Below, piece by piece: positions 1-9,276 of a stretch of 58,255 nt of DNA. Numbering within the stretch: position 1 is the first letter of the stretch; every line of letters starts with the position of its first letter. The stretch comes from Streptomyces sp. A1136 (GTDB lineage: Bacteria > Actinomycetota > Actinomycetes > Streptomycetales > Streptomycetaceae). Both the position numbers and the translations under genes were made by a program. The notes beneath the pieces were generated by a model. The model searched no databases and was not told the origin of the DNA. It saw only the letters and a program-made list of their open reading frames with translations. The stretch lies in the NCBI RefSeq assembly GCF_004795055.1, contig NZ_SSBJ01000041.1, positions 1 to 58,255 of the forward strand. Direction: 5' to 3'.

Positions 1-56
1 AACGGCTCGATGAACTTCCACTGGGCATTGGTGAGTTGCCTGCGCGTCACGACCAC
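1..56 (-). CDS. IS5-family transposase, N-terminal fragment cut by window edge
   Basis: On the minus strand the first bases translate as VVTRRQLTNAQWKFIEP, the typical N-terminus of actinobacterial IS5-family (DUF4096-type) transposases, whose helix-turn-helix region usually opens with LT-x2-QW-x2-IEP-x-LP. GTG codons at 56 and 50 are both possible starts. The rest of the protein lies beyond the left edge, so I cannot tell whether the copy is intact. The same protein type is found as a decayed copy near 42 kb. Confidence 0.75.
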   Translation of the reverse strand, partial: MVVTRRQLTNAQWKFIEP

Positions 57-123
57 AGTCCTACCGGATTCCACCCCGCGCAGAGGACAGAACTCAGGAA
101 CTGATCACGACATCACACAGGCC
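1..123 (-). mobile_element. End of an IS5-family insertion sequence
   Basis: The transposase start lies about 70 bases inside a candidate element end. Read on the minus strand, a CTAG tetranucleotide (124-127) is followed by GGCCTGTGTGATGTCG and then an untranslated leader up to the transposase. CTAG is a target used by some IS5 subgroups, so the boundary near 123 is an inference. The second inverted repeat is outside the window. Confidence 0.4.
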
Positions 124-321
124 CTAGGACCTGTCCGGGCCGTCCCCGCCCGTCCGTGCCGCAACCGGGGCCCACGTCGGGTCTTGCGGTGCACAGCAAG
201 GACGGGCGGGGACGGACGGTCTGGCCCGTCTCCACCCAAGGCCTCCGCTCGGCGGACGCCCCCTCGCTGCCGCAGCCTGACCACCGGGGCATTCGCGACG
301 ACGCTCCCGGTAACGACGAGT

Positions 322-819
322 TCAGACGGTACCCGGGGTCTTCGCCATGACCCGTTCTCTGCGCACGCCATCGGGCAGGAGATCGCCGAGCTCATCGATG
401 TCTGCGAATCCGTGGCGTCCGTAGAGGGCGATCGCCTTGTCGTTGTCCGGCATCACCGACAGACGCAGCACCTTGGCGTGCCGTTCCACGGCCCACGCCT
501 CCACCGCCCCGATCAGGAGGTCTCCCACTCCGTGGCCACGCGCCGCGGGACTGACCCACATCGAGATCAGCTCGACACCGGAGTCTTCCTCGGCCGGGAC
601 TCCGCTGGCCATCCCGACCGGATGACCGTCGAGGACCGCTATGACATCGCGCGCACCAGGAATTTCCAGGCGAGCACGCCAACGTTCCTCTCGATCGCCG
701 GCTCCCTTCCACTCTGCCAACGTCGATCCGAACGCGTAAGGTGCCTCGGCCAGTGCCGCAAGTCGCAGCTCCCGCCAGATCGGCCAGTCGTCTGAATCCA
801 AAGTGCGCAGTTCAAGCAT
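322..819 (-). CDS. GNAT-family N-acetyltransferase
   Basis: This is a 165-aa single-domain GNAT protein. It should transfer an acetyl group from acetyl-CoA to an amine; the acceptor cannot be predicted. The acetyl-CoA pyrophosphate loop is visible as RGHGVGDLLIGA, preceded by the beta-4 strand ELISMWVSPAA. The C-terminal NDKAIALYGRHGF element is the usual family closing motif. I chose ATG 819 because the domain begins directly with LELRTLDSDDW; the frame stays open to 861, but that extension has no family-like sequence. The gene stands alone next to the IS5 end. Confidence 0.88.
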   Translation of the reverse strand: MLELRTLDSDDWPIWRELRLAALAEAPYAFGSTLAEWKGAGDREERWRARLEIPGARDVIAVLDGHPVGMASGVPAEEDSGVELISMWVSPAARGHGVGDLLIGAVEAWAVERHAKVLRLSVMPDNDKAIALYGRHGFADIDELGDLLPDGVRRERVMAKTPGTV

Positions 820-1187
820 GATCAATACCCTGCCCTGCCCGGGACACCGGCGGCAAGACAATTACCCGTGCGCCCATGCCCAGCGCAACCGATGGCGGAG
901 AGCTGCGCGAGCCGTTCCGGGTGAGTGTGACGGCCCTGGAGCGGGGGGTGCCGATCCATGGCCCGGGCTTGATGTCCTAGTCGGGGGAGACAGACCGGGA
1001 CGGCTGCGGCCAGGTGTGGTGCCGTCCGACCGCGCCCCCCGGGCGCGCCACCACCGGGAAGGACCGCGCGGAGGGCGTGGCGGTATCGGTGGGTGCGAGG
1101 TCAAACGGGTGCGCTGAGTGGGTCCTGCGCTGCCTCGTGTAGGGCGCGCATCGATACGAATCGCGTTCAGGTGACTAGTTTGCCTGC
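820..1187. other. Intergenic region, no gene seen
   Basis: Divergent promoter region between the acetyltransferase and the patatin-like gene. All long frames here lack a start with a ribosome binding site and have no codon bias. No convincing hairpin or operator stands out. Confidence 0.5.
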
Positions 1188-4100
1188 ATGCCGAGTGCTC
1201 AGACGCCGATGAAGCTGCGAGACGTTCCGGGCTGGGCGGTGGGGTTGTGTCTGTTCGGGCTTGCCGCCGGTCTCTTCATGATCCTCTGGTACGGGGCGGA
1301 TCCGCCGTTTCGGGCCAGGCCGTCGGCGGACGGCGAACTGTTGCTGCAGTTCGCGGCGACGGCCGATACGGCCCGCACCATCGTGAGGGACGGGGGCGGG
1401 GCCAAGCTCTTCCAGGACGGCCTCGTGCTGGACTGGCGCTGGTTCATTCCCGGATACGGAGCGGCCCTCGCCGGGGCCTTCGGACTTGGGCACCTGCTCC
1501 TCTACCGGAAGTCCACCCGCCTGTGGGCCCGGCGCGCGCTCATCGTCACCCCTGTGGCGCTGGCGGCGGACTGCGTGGAGAACATCTTCCTCTGGAAGGC
1601 CCTGGACCGGATCAAGGCGGCCCCGGACGGTCCTGTACTGCCGTGGGTCGGCGTCCTGCGGACGGCCGCTGAGCGTGATCTGGAGCGGAACCTGCAGTGG
1701 GCGACCTACTTCGCCCAAGTGAAGTGGGCGCTCGTCATCCCTCTGGTGGCAGCGGCCGCGCTGATCGTCGTCACCCTCTACTGCCGTCGTGTGCAGGACC
1801 CCTCCTTCCTGGCGAGCGCGGGGGAGAACCATCCCCGTCCCGTCGTCGCCCACACCAATCGGCCCGCCGACGAGACGGAGAGCCAACGGAGCCACCCCGA
1901 CGTGATCCTTCCGCCCGCCGCGCCCCACGACTGGGAGCCCCTACCCGAGTGGACCGCCCCCGACCCGGCACAACCACACCAGACCCAGGCCCAGGGCCCC
2001 GACGACAACACGGTCACCCGCTGGCGCACGCGTGCGTACCAGCCGCCAGGTCGAAAGCCTGCGGAGCTCGGCTTCTGCGTTTCCGGCGGCGGTATCCGGT
2101 CGGCCTCGATCACCCTGGGCGCACTACAGGCGCTACGCGGGCAACTGCTCAAGGCGGACTATCTGGTGTCGGTCTCCGGCGGCGGGTACACAGCCGGAGC
2201 CCTCCAGCTCGCCCTGACCGGCGCCCGGCTCAAGGACGCGGACGGGAACCCTACGGTGCGGCCGGGTCTTGCGGCGCCCGCCGACGCGTTCGCGCCGGGC
2301 AGCCCGGAAGAGGACCACATCCGCCGCCACGCCAAGTACCTGGCCGACACGCCCAAGGAGAGGATGCACGCCGCAGGGGCGGTATTGCGGGGCATGGCCG
2401 TTTCCTTCGGCATGTTGGCGCTGGTCTTCGCCGTGGCGGGACAGTTCCTGAACGTGTTCTACTCGCACCTTCCGCTGACCGACCTGCACCGCTTCATGCC
2501 GCAGGCGAAGGCGTCACCCGCTTGTGAAGTTCCGAACGTCTCGAAGTGTCCCGCGCCCACAGAGGTGTTCCTGCCGTCCTTCGAGTTGTATCCGCACGCC
2601 TGGCACCCCGTTCTCGCCCTGTTCGGCCTGGCAGGCCTGCTGTCCGTGGGGGCCGCCTTCGTAGGGGCTCGGGACATGCGGTCCCGCCCCGCCTGGCTGC
2701 GCGCCATCGTCAACACGATCGTGGCAATGGCCTTGGCGGTCGCCGTCATCTCCATCGTCCTCCCGGCGGTGATCTGGTTCTTCGCCTGGCTCGCGCACGA
2801 GCAGGGAGTGGTCTACAACGACGGCAGAGGGCTGTCGCTGCTCGCCGCGCTCACGGCGGCGGCGACTGCGGTGGGCACCTGGTTCACCGTCGTCCACAAG
2901 ACGGTGCAGGAGCTGAAGCCGGACGGGGACAAGGCGGGCCTGTTCGGCAAGGGCGGTCCGTCCCTCGTGGTCCAGGTCGGCGCCGGCTGGGTGAAGGTGC
3001 TGGTGTGTTGGCTGGTGCTGCTCCTGGTCGCTTTCTTCTATCTCGCCCTCATGTCCTGGGCCGCCGTTTACGCCGATAGTTGGGACATCTGGTGGAAGGC
3101 CGGAATCCCGATCGCCCTGATCGTGCTGTCGTTCGTGATCGACCAGACCACCTTCAGCCTGCACCCCTTCTACCGACAACGCCTGGCGGGTGCCTTCGCC
3201 GTCCGGCGCGCGGTGTTGAAGGACGGCTCGGTGGGCGCCGTGCCGTACGACTACAACCACGAGCCGACCCCGCTGGACCCCTACGCGCAGCGGGTGCAGG
3301 GGTTCCCCCAGGTCATCTTCGCCGCCACGGCTGCCATCTCGCTGCGCAACCGCACCGCCCCCGGGCGCCCCGCCGTGCCCTTCACCTTCGCCTCCGACTA
3401 CTGCGGTGGCCCCGACACGGGCTGGGTCCGCACCGACACCCTGCAGAACACGGCCCCCGCGCTGATCGGACGCGACCTGACCGTGCAGTCCGCCGTCGCC
3501 GTGTCAGGAGCGGCCTTCGCCTCCGCGATGGGCACTCAGACGATGTTCATGGAGCGGTTGCTCGCCCTGTCCAACGTGCGACTGGGCACCTGGATCCCCA
3601 ACCCGCTCTACCTCGCGGAACTGGCGAAGTACGGTCCCTGCCGGATCATGCCGCGGCTGCCACGGGTACGGCGGCTGCGGTACCAACTCCAGGAACTGGT
3701 GGGCTGGTACTCGGATACCACTCCCTTGTTGCTGTGCACGGACGGCGGGCACTTCGACAATCTCGGTCTGGTGGAAACGCTTCGGCTCCGCTGCCGGACG
3801 ATCTACGTCATCGACTCCTCAGGGGACACACCGCCGCTGGCCACCACCCTCGCCCAGGCGGTCACACTCGCCTACGAAGACCTCGGAGTGAAGATCACCT
3901 TCAGGGACGAGGGGCAGAACCTGCTGGACCTCGTGCCCGGCAGCGCCCCGCCCCTCCCGCCCGAGACACCGATGGCCGCGCTGAACGCCCGGTTCTCCGC
4001 CACCAGCGTGGTGCGCGGCACGATCGAGTATCCCGAGCCGGTCGAGTTCTCGCCCGGCACACCGGCCGACACCAAGGGGACGATCATCTTCTTGAAGGCC

Positions 4101-4265
4101 AGTCTGACCCCCGACATGCCGTACGAGCTGCTCAGTTACGCCCTCAGGGAGAAGGCCTTTCCCCGCCAGGCCACCTTCGACCAGTGGTTCGACCATGCCC
4201 AGTTCGACGCCTACCGGGAGCTCGGGCACCACATCGGTACCAAGGCCGGGGGCAGTGCGTCCTGA
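1188..4265 (+). CDS. Large membrane patatin-like phospholipase family protein
   Basis: A 1025-aa multi-pass protein. Four membrane segments occupy roughly residues 13-190. A patatin domain begins near 290 with the oxyanion-type motif SGGGIRSAS (299-307) and a nucleophile region SVSGGGYTAG, where Ser330 is the likely nucleophile. About six further membrane segments (about 400-690) split the domain. The catalytic Asp motif DGGHFDNLGL follows at Asp852, where patatins carry DG[AG]. Family knowledge suggests acyl hydrolysis of membrane lipids by a Ser/Asp dyad. The nucleophile context is SVSGG rather than textbook GxSxG. Start ATG 1188 has only a weak upstream AGGTGA. A short hairpin follows the stop, and no operon partner is evident. 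Confidence 0.8.
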   Translation: MPSAQTPMKLRDVPGWAVGLCLFGLAAGLFMILWYGADPPFRARPSADGELLLQFAATADTARTIVRDGGGAKLFQDGLVLDWRWFIPGYGAALAGAFGLGHLLLYRKSTRLWARRALIVTPVALAADCVENIFLWKALDRIKAAPDGPVLPWVGVLRTAAERDLERNLQWATYFAQVKWALVIPLVAAAALIVVTLYCRRVQDPSFLASAGENHPRPVVAHTNRPADETESQRSHPDVILPPAAPHDWEPLPEWTAPDPAQPHQTQAQGPDDNTVTRWRTRAYQPPGRKPAELGFCVSGGGIRSASITLGALQALRGQLLKADYLVSVSGGGYTAGALQLALTGARLKDADGNPTVRPGLAAPADAFAPGSPEEDHIRRHAKYLADTPKERMHAAGAVLRGMAVSFGMLALVFAVAGQFLNVFYSHLPLTDLHRFMPQAKASPACEVPNVSKCPAPTEVFLPSFELYPHAWHPVLALFGLAGLLSVGAAFVGARDMRSRPAWLRAIVNTIVAMALAVAVISIVLPAVIWFFAWLAHEQGVVYNDGRGLSLLAALTAAATAVGTWFTVVHKTVQELKPDGDKAGLFGKGGPSLVVQVGAGWVKVLVCWLVLLLVAFFYLALMSWAAVYADSWDIWWKAGIPIALIVLSFVIDQTTFSLHPFYRQRLAGAFAVRRAVLKDGSVGAVPYDYNHEPTPLDPYAQRVQGFPQVIFAATAAISLRNRTAPGRPAVPFTFASDYCGGPDTGWVRTDTLQNTAPALIGRDLTVQSAVAVSGAAFASAMGTQTMFMERLLALSNVRLGTWIPNPLYLAELAKYGPCRIMPRLPRVRRLRYQLQELVGWYSDTTPLLLCTDGGHFDNLGLVETLRLRCRTIYVIDSSGDTPPLATTLAQAVTLAYEDLGVKITFRDEGQNLLDLVPGSAPPLPPETPMAALNARFSATSVVRGTIEYPEPVEFSPGTPADTKGTIIFLKASLTPDMPYELLSYALREKAFPRQATFDQWFDHAQFDAYRELGHHIGTKAGGSAS

Positions 4266-4281
4266 CCGGCTGTCCAGCCGG
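4266..4281 (+). terminator. Short hairpin directly after the patatin-like gene
   Basis: CCGGCTG, a 2-base loop, then CAGCCGG: a 7-bp perfect stem starting immediately after the stop codon. There is no T-tract, which is common for actinobacterial terminators. The remaining bases to 4650 show no gene. Confidence 0.35.
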
Positions 4282-4650
4282 CCGACGAGTGGCGGAGGTC
4301 GAGGGGTACGAGGATGCGGGCCCGCCGGTCCTCAACGCGGTCGCTTCCGCGGACGTCCACAAGGTGACCTGGTTGCGCCGACGTCCGCAGCCGGGAGCTC
4401 CCTGGGTGATGACCTCGACGAATGGGTCGGCGTGGCTGCTTGCCCGATGTAAGTGCCGGGCGTGTCATGTGTCCCGTCCAGTGAACGCCCGCCCCGTGCG
4501 GGAAGAAGCCCCGCCGCTTTCTCGCCCGGGAGCGGCTACGAGCATCGCCTCTCGCACACCAGGCGCGGGCGTGGGTTTCGCCGCGTGCGGACCGCCAGGA
4601 GCCGGCCGAGGGCGGCGGGACGAACATACGGCGTCGACGGTGAGGGAACC

Positions 4651-5679
4651 ATGGTCAAATTTCCGGCGCGCCGCTCCCTGCTCACGGCCGGGACCGGCGG
4701 ATCACTCGCGGCCGTAGCCGCGGCAATACTGCTACGGGATCACCCCGGGGCGCCGGGACCGGCGCCGTCCTCCACCCAGCCCGCGGCCTCCGCCTCCGCC
4801 GGGACCGGCTCGCTGCGCACCGACCTGACCGTGCGCAGCCGGCTGCTCGGCAGGGACGTCCCGTACAGCCTCTACCTGCCCGCCGGGGTGAGTTCCGTGC
4901 CCCGGCGCGGTGGGCAGGATGGCGGGATCCCGGTCCTGTTCCTGCTGCACGGAGTGAGCGGTAAGCACACCGACTGGGTCGCCAAAGGCGGCATCGTGCC
5001 GACCCTGGAACGGGCCGTCGCGGCGGGTCGTATCCCGCCGTGCGCCCTCGTCATGCCCGATGCCCGGCGCGACCCGGGCAAGCCCGGGGGAGGCCAGGAC
5101 GAGACGTTCTACATCAACGACGCCGGGTCCGGCCCCGATGCCCTGCGCTACGAGGACATGTTCATCGAGGAGTTCGTCCCGACCGTCGAACAGGCCCACG
5201 GGCTGGGCGGTCGGGCGGATAACAGGGCCGTGGCCGGGCTCTCCATAGGGGGCTACGGCGCGCTGTGGTACGCGCTGCGCTACCAGGGCCTGTTCGGCGC
5301 CGCCGCCGGGCTGAGTACGGCACACTTCACGGACGAGGGCTACCGCGCGATGCCGATGGAGGAGTGGAACCGCTTCTTCGGCCATGCCTTCGGCAGAGAC
5401 CGGGCCGGATCCGCCCGGCTGACGGACCGCTTCATCGATCACGACCTGGCCGTCGTCATCGGTCGAACCGAGCCCGCGCGGCTCCGGCGCACTCGTTGGT
5501 ACCTCGGTTGCGGGACCGAGGACACCAACTTCCTGCCGGGAACCGAAGACCTGCGCACCGCCTTCGCGGCCCGGGGAGTGAACACCGAGGCGGTCCTTCA
5601 GCCGGGCATCCACGGCTGGTCCTACTGGAGCGTCGCGGCGGAGCCGATGCTGGATTTCGTGGGGCGGGAGTTCTCCTGA
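4651..5679 (+). CDS. Secreted alpha/beta-hydrolase esterase (esterase D/antigen 85-like fold)
   Basis: A 342-aa protein with a twin-arginine-like N-terminus (PARRSLLTAG followed by an Ala-rich hydrophobic stretch), then a low-complexity Pro/Ser/Ala linker, suggesting export. The catalytic part matches the putative esterase family PF00756: VLFLLHGVSG strand and oxyanion region, nucleophile elbow AGLSIGGYGA, a probable acidic residue in GCGTEDTNF, and the catalytic His in QPGIHGWSYW near the C-terminus. The substrate is unknown; an ester of a lipid, sugar or xenobiotic is likely. ATG 4651 was preferred over upstream in-frame codons because GTGAGGGA lies just before it and the signal peptide starts there. 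Confidence 0.85.
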   Translation: MVKFPARRSLLTAGTGGSLAAVAAAILLRDHPGAPGPAPSSTQPAASASAGTGSLRTDLTVRSRLLGRDVPYSLYLPAGVSSVPRRGGQDGGIPVLFLLHGVSGKHTDWVAKGGIVPTLERAVAAGRIPPCALVMPDARRDPGKPGGGQDETFYINDAGSGPDALRYEDMFIEEFVPTVEQAHGLGGRADNRAVAGLSIGGYGALWYALRYQGLFGAAAGLSTAHFTDEGYRAMPMEEWNRFFGHAFGRDRAGSARLTDRFIDHDLAVVIGRTEPARLRRTRWYLGCGTEDTNFLPGTEDLRTAFAARGVNTEAVLQPGIHGWSYWSVAAEPMLDFVGREFS

Positions 5680-6011
5680 CCCCGGACAGAGGCGGTTTGT
5701 CCAGGCGCGTTCGGGTTCAGTGATGGTCGACCTGGCAAGCCACCACCTCTGGTGAGAACGCCATTCCTCGGCACCGGCGGAGTCGGTGGCCGGCAGGGGG
5801 GGCGAGGCGCGCCAGATGGGGTGGCGTCGCCGGCGGCCTGGGGTTTGGCCCCCGCCGACGGCACAGCCGAACCGAATGGGATGTCGGGCACGGCCGTGCG
5901 AAGACCGCCCTCGCCTGCCGATCAGGTCGCTGTGGTCGGCCGGGGAGGGCGCTGTCGGGCTCGGACGCAGATGGGGTCCAGAAGGTGATGGGGTCCAGAA
6001 GGTGATGGTGT
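5680..6011. other. Intergenic region with a tandem repeat at its end
   Basis: Convergent 3' region between the esterase and the DUF2278 gene. No gene was found. Bases from 5971 onward carry the tandem repeat described separately. Confidence 0.5.
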
Positions 6012-6021
6012 TCAGAAGGTG
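5971..6021. repeat. Three tandem copies of a 17-bp unit over a stop codon
   Basis: ATGGGGTCCAGAAGGTG occurs at 5971-5987 and 5988-6004, and a variant ATGGTGTTCAGAAGGTG at 6005-6021. The third copy contains the last codons and the stop of the minus-strand DUF2278 gene, so the other copies look like slipped-strand duplications of that gene's 3' end. Because 17 is not a multiple of three, changes in copy number beyond the stop leave the protein intact. Confidence 0.85.
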
Positions 6022-7013
6022 ATGGTCCGTCCCTCGCGCTCGGCTTGTCGCGCGGTGTAGGCGACGCCGTGGACCTTGATGCCGTCCGGGTTGAGGAGGG
6101 TGATCGTGCCGCCCTGGTCGTCGAGGTGGAATCCGTTGCCACTCGGGACGGTGAGGGTGGTGCCGGGCTGGAGCGTGCCGGCGGGGAGTGGGAGGGTCTG
6201 CTGGTTGCGATCGGTGAGTTGCCATCCTCGGAGATCGACCGGTGCCGGAGAGGCGTTCAGCACGGTGACGGCTTCTGGTGCGGGACCCGAGGGGTTGACC
6301 AGTGCGGCCATGATCCGCAGGGGTTCGTCGCGGTCGCCGGAGCGGGGTGGTGCGCTGTCGAGGGGGTGGCCGGTCTTGTCGTCGGTGTGCCAGGCCTGGG
6401 ACTGGAAGGCCAGGAAGACCGCTACCCAGCGGCTTTCGGCGGGGAGGTGCACCAACAGGGCGCCGTCCTGCCAGACGCCGTTGTCGGTGCGGAAGCGGCC
6501 GCTGTTGCCCTGGTTCATGTGGATGTCGTGTACGCCGTTGCCGGGCCGGAAGCCGAACACCTTGTCGGCGATGTTCGCCTCGGGGCCGAACCGTTGCCCG
6601 AAGACGTAGAGGGCGGCGGTGGGGTCGGCGATGGCACGCTGCACGTAGTGGTCGAGCAGATCGGCCAGGTCATTGTCGGCGCCCTCGACATCGGGCGGGA
6701 TCAGTCGCATCGCGGCGGGGTCGAACAGGTTGCCGCGGATGAAGTCCAGGGCGGCCTTGCCCGCTTGTGACGCCAGGGCCGTCCATCCGCTGCCGGCCGC
6801 CGGGAGCAGCTCGGTCACAGGGTGGCGGAAATCGTCGTCGGCCAGGTAGAGCAACTCGGAGGGCGCCTGTTGTGACTCCACGTTGACGGCGGCCCGGTAG
6901 TGGGTGCCTGCGTTGTCGGTGAGGTGGATCTGGTAGTGCGGGGTATCACTGGATCCCTCCCGGCGCCGGTCGACGGCGCGGGCGGCCAGGACACCGTAAC
7001 CCTTTAGGGGCAT
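6012..7013 (-). CDS. DUF2278 (YukJ-like) protein with C-terminal lamin-tail domain
   Basis: A 333-aa protein beginning MPLKGYGVLAARAVDRR, the hallmark opening of the DUF2278/YukJ family, with its conserved HYQIHL and VFGQRFGPE / NGVHDIHMNQGN blocks in residues 1-205. From about 250 a lamin-tail-type Ig-like domain follows (DLRGWQLTDRNQQTLPL, then an FHLDDQGGTITLLNPDG segment). No biochemical function is established for the family. The start overlaps the end of a small upstream ORF by 10 bases, suggesting coupled translation. Its last codons form part of a 17-bp tandem repeat. Confidence 0.85.
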   Translation of the reverse strand: MPLKGYGVLAARAVDRRREGSSDTPHYQIHLTDNAGTHYRAAVNVESQQAPSELLYLADDDFRHPVTELLPAAGSGWTALASQAGKAALDFIRGNLFDPAAMRLIPPDVEGADNDLADLLDHYVQRAIADPTAALYVFGQRFGPEANIADKVFGFRPGNGVHDIHMNQGNSGRFRTDNGVWQDGALLVHLPAESRWVAVFLAFQSQAWHTDDKTGHPLDSAPPRSGDRDEPLRIMAALVNPSGPAPEAVTVLNASPAPVDLRGWQLTDRNQQTLPLPAGTLQPGTTLTVPSGNGFHLDDQGGTITLLNPDGIKVHGVAYTARQAEREGRTITF

Positions 7014-7282
7014 GGGTCATCCTCTGGATTCCGGTGGGAGCGGCACGGCCGGGGTGTGGGCGTGTCGATGGAACAGGCAGGGTGCGGGCCGTCGAGGACG
7101 TCGGCCGGGTCAGCCGGTGTCGGCCGATCGCCGACCACCCGCGTCCCGAGCACAGAGTGGGCGAGCCCTGTCGTGCCGGTCGGAGCCTTGCGCTTTGCCG
7201 TGTACACGGCCTGATCCTCGGGCCGGAAGCGGCCACCGGGCAGTTGCGGGTTCTCCGGATTCCGGGTGCCGGTCACCGTCAT
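7004..7282 (-). CDS. Small hypothetical protein coupled to the DUF2278 gene
   Basis: A 92-codon ORF starting ATGACGGTGACC with GAGGGTGG upstream at good spacing. Nearly every third codon position is G or C through the first 70 codons, which argues for real coding. The sequence (NPENPQLPGGRFRPEDQAVY) matches nothing I recognise. The C-terminal part is Pro/Arg-rich and may be disordered. The stop lies 10 bases inside the DUF2278 gene, so the two are probably one transcript. Function unknown. Confidence 0.5.
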   Translation of the reverse strand: MTVTGTRNPENPQLPGGRFRPEDQAVYTAKRKAPTGTTGLAHSVLGTRVVGDRPTPADPADVLDGPHPACSIDTPTPRPCRSHRNPEDDPCP

Positions 7283-7845
7283 GTTCCACCCTCGTCGCGC
7301 GTGGGGCAGTCCTGACGACCGCCTGTCCTCATCGCCGTTATCCCCCGACCATGCCCCGGCGGGACACCGAATCACCGAATGTTCACCCGCCTCGCCCTGC
7401 GGCCCATCTCGCGCTGGGTCCAGGCGACTCGGCCGCACCGATACAGGTCATCTCGGCGGCGAGCCGGTCCGGGCGCACGCGTCGAGGGGGCGGTGAGCCG
7501 CCGGCGATGGCACATGAGGGTCGGCGTCGCCGGCCGGCCATGGCTCATCCCGGGTCACCCGGGCCGGCGTCATCCGGCACCACGGTGTTCCGTATGCGAC
7601 TGCGGCCTCGCGCCGCACCCGCACTCCTACGAACGGGCAGGCTGGGTAAGCCTTACGCAGCATCACCCTCTGCCGGGCCACGCGACGCGCCGCTGACGGC
7701 GGAAGCGGGCGGTGGGGCCCGGCCCGGCCGCCACGGCTCGGGAGCGGGAGACCTCGGGGCCCGGAAGGTCCCACGTCACAGCGCTGCGACGCCCTCCTGA
7801 CAAGCGTAGATTTGATGGTGCGCCCGGCTGGAGGGAGACGATCCC
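7283..7845. other. Gene-poor divergent region
   Basis: About 560 bases between the divergent small ORF and the metallo-hydrolase. No frame shows codon bias or a credible start. It presumably carries both promoters; none could be assigned with confidence. Confidence 0.45.
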
Positions 7846-8931
7846 ATGGACACAGCCATCCGCATCGAGGTACTGCCTGCGCGAATGGGCGACTGTTTGC
7901 TCGTGGAGTGCGCGCGGGGAAGCGGGCCGCCTTGGCGCATGCTCGTCGACGGCGGCCCTCCGGGCTCCTGGCCCCGGCTCGAAAAGAGGTTGAGCCGGCT
8001 TGAACCCGACGAGCGGCACCTCGATGTCGCCGTGGTGACCCATATCGACAGCGACCACATAGGCGGCATGCTCCCGTTCCTGCGGAGCGAGTACGCCGAA
8101 GACGTCGGTGACTACTGGTTCAACGGCCCTCCGCACCTGCCCTCGAAGGGCCGCGTGGAGCAGCGCAGCGTCGCCGAGGGGCAGAGCCTGGTAGCGGCGC
8201 TGCTCGGGGAATCCGTCGGTCCCGTACTGCCGTGGAACCGGGCATTCGGCGGCGGTCCCATCGACACCGGGGACGAGTTCGGGTTCATCGAGGTGCCGGT
8301 CCAGGACGGGCCGCGGATCACCGTGCTCTCACCGACCTACGAACGCCTGACCATCCTGGAGCGCGCGTGGTTCGAAACCATCGACCAGGCCCGGCGCGGC
8401 TGGCTGAGCGAAGTCAGGCCCGACATCCTGGAGCCCCTCGGCGATCTGGCCGTCGTTGCCGCCCGGCAGACCGCCGACGACACGACAGCTCCGAACGGGA
8501 GCAGCATCGCGCTGCTGATCGAACACCGTGGCGCCCGCGCCGTGCTCGGGGCGGACGCCTTCGGCACCGTGCTGGAGGACGGCCTGAAAGGGGTGGCCGC
8601 GCATCGCGGCCTGCCGACCCTCGATGTGGACGCCTTCAAACTCCCGCACCACGGCAGCCGGCGGAACGTGACCCGGGCACTGCTCGAAGCCGCCCCGGCC
8701 CGGCACTACCTCGTGTCCACCAACGGCGACACCTACCACCATCCCGATGACGAGGCACTCGCCCGCGTCGTAGTGACCGCACCGGACGGCCCGACGCTGT
8801 GGTTCAACTACCACACGCAGCGCACCGCCCGATGGGCTGATCCGGAGCTGTGCGAGCGATACGGCTATCACGCCAGCTTCCCCGCGGAACCGGAGACCGG
8901 TGCGGTACTCGAACTACCGGCGACGGCGTGA
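7846..8931 (+). CDS. MBL-fold metallo-hydrolase (ComEC C-terminal-like)
   Basis: A 361-aa soluble metallo-beta-lactamase-fold protein. The metal site is visible as THIDSDHIGG (HxxxDH form of the HxHxDH motif). Other family landmarks are LVDGGPPGSW near residue 40, and KLPHHGSRRN with STNGDTYHHPDD in the C-terminal third, the arrangement seen in ComEC/Rec2-type hydrolase domains. It lacks the membrane domains of ComEC, so it is a stand-alone member. These often act in phage defence or nucleic-acid metabolism, but nothing nearby supports a specific role. The start has a strong CTGGAGGGAG site. Confidence 0.88.
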   Translation: MDTAIRIEVLPARMGDCLLVECARGSGPPWRMLVDGGPPGSWPRLEKRLSRLEPDERHLDVAVVTHIDSDHIGGMLPFLRSEYAEDVGDYWFNGPPHLPSKGRVEQRSVAEGQSLVAALLGESVGPVLPWNRAFGGGPIDTGDEFGFIEVPVQDGPRITVLSPTYERLTILERAWFETIDQARRGWLSEVRPDILEPLGDLAVVAARQTADDTTAPNGSSIALLIEHRGARAVLGADAFGTVLEDGLKGVAAHRGLPTLDVDAFKLPHHGSRRNVTRALLEAAPARHYLVSTNGDTYHHPDDEALARVVVTAPDGPTLWFNYHTQRTARWADPELCERYGYHASFPAEPETGAVLELPATA

Positions 8932-9238
8932 TGCTCCACCGGGATGTCGGGACCTCGCCAACCTCTGGACCTTGCTGCCGCGCCCACGCAGCCCCTGCGG
9001 GTCGCCGGGCCGGGCGGTGCTCGATCGCGGCCACGTCCGCCGTGGGTGGGCGCCAGGGGGGCGTACAGGGGGGCGTATCAGTGATGCCTGGCAGCGGCTG
9101 GGGTGCGCCACAAGACGGTCGTCCATGCCGACCTCCGCGCCGTCCCGCAGCAGACGCTGACCCCGGGCGACCGACGGCCGGCTGACGTGGCGACGCGGGC
9201 GGAGCGGGCGGGGGAGGGGCAGAGACCGAAACGTTCCC

Positions 9239-9276
9239 GCGCGCCGCCGCGCACGTATGCGGGCGCGGCGGCGCGC
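9239..9276. repeat. 14-bp perfect GC inverted repeat
   Basis: GCGCGCCGCCGCGC at 9239-9252 pairs perfectly with 9263-9276 across a 10-base loop. It may end transcription from the metallo-hydrolase side, although it lies 300 bases beyond that gene. All-GC composition raises the chance of coincidence. Confidence 0.45.
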
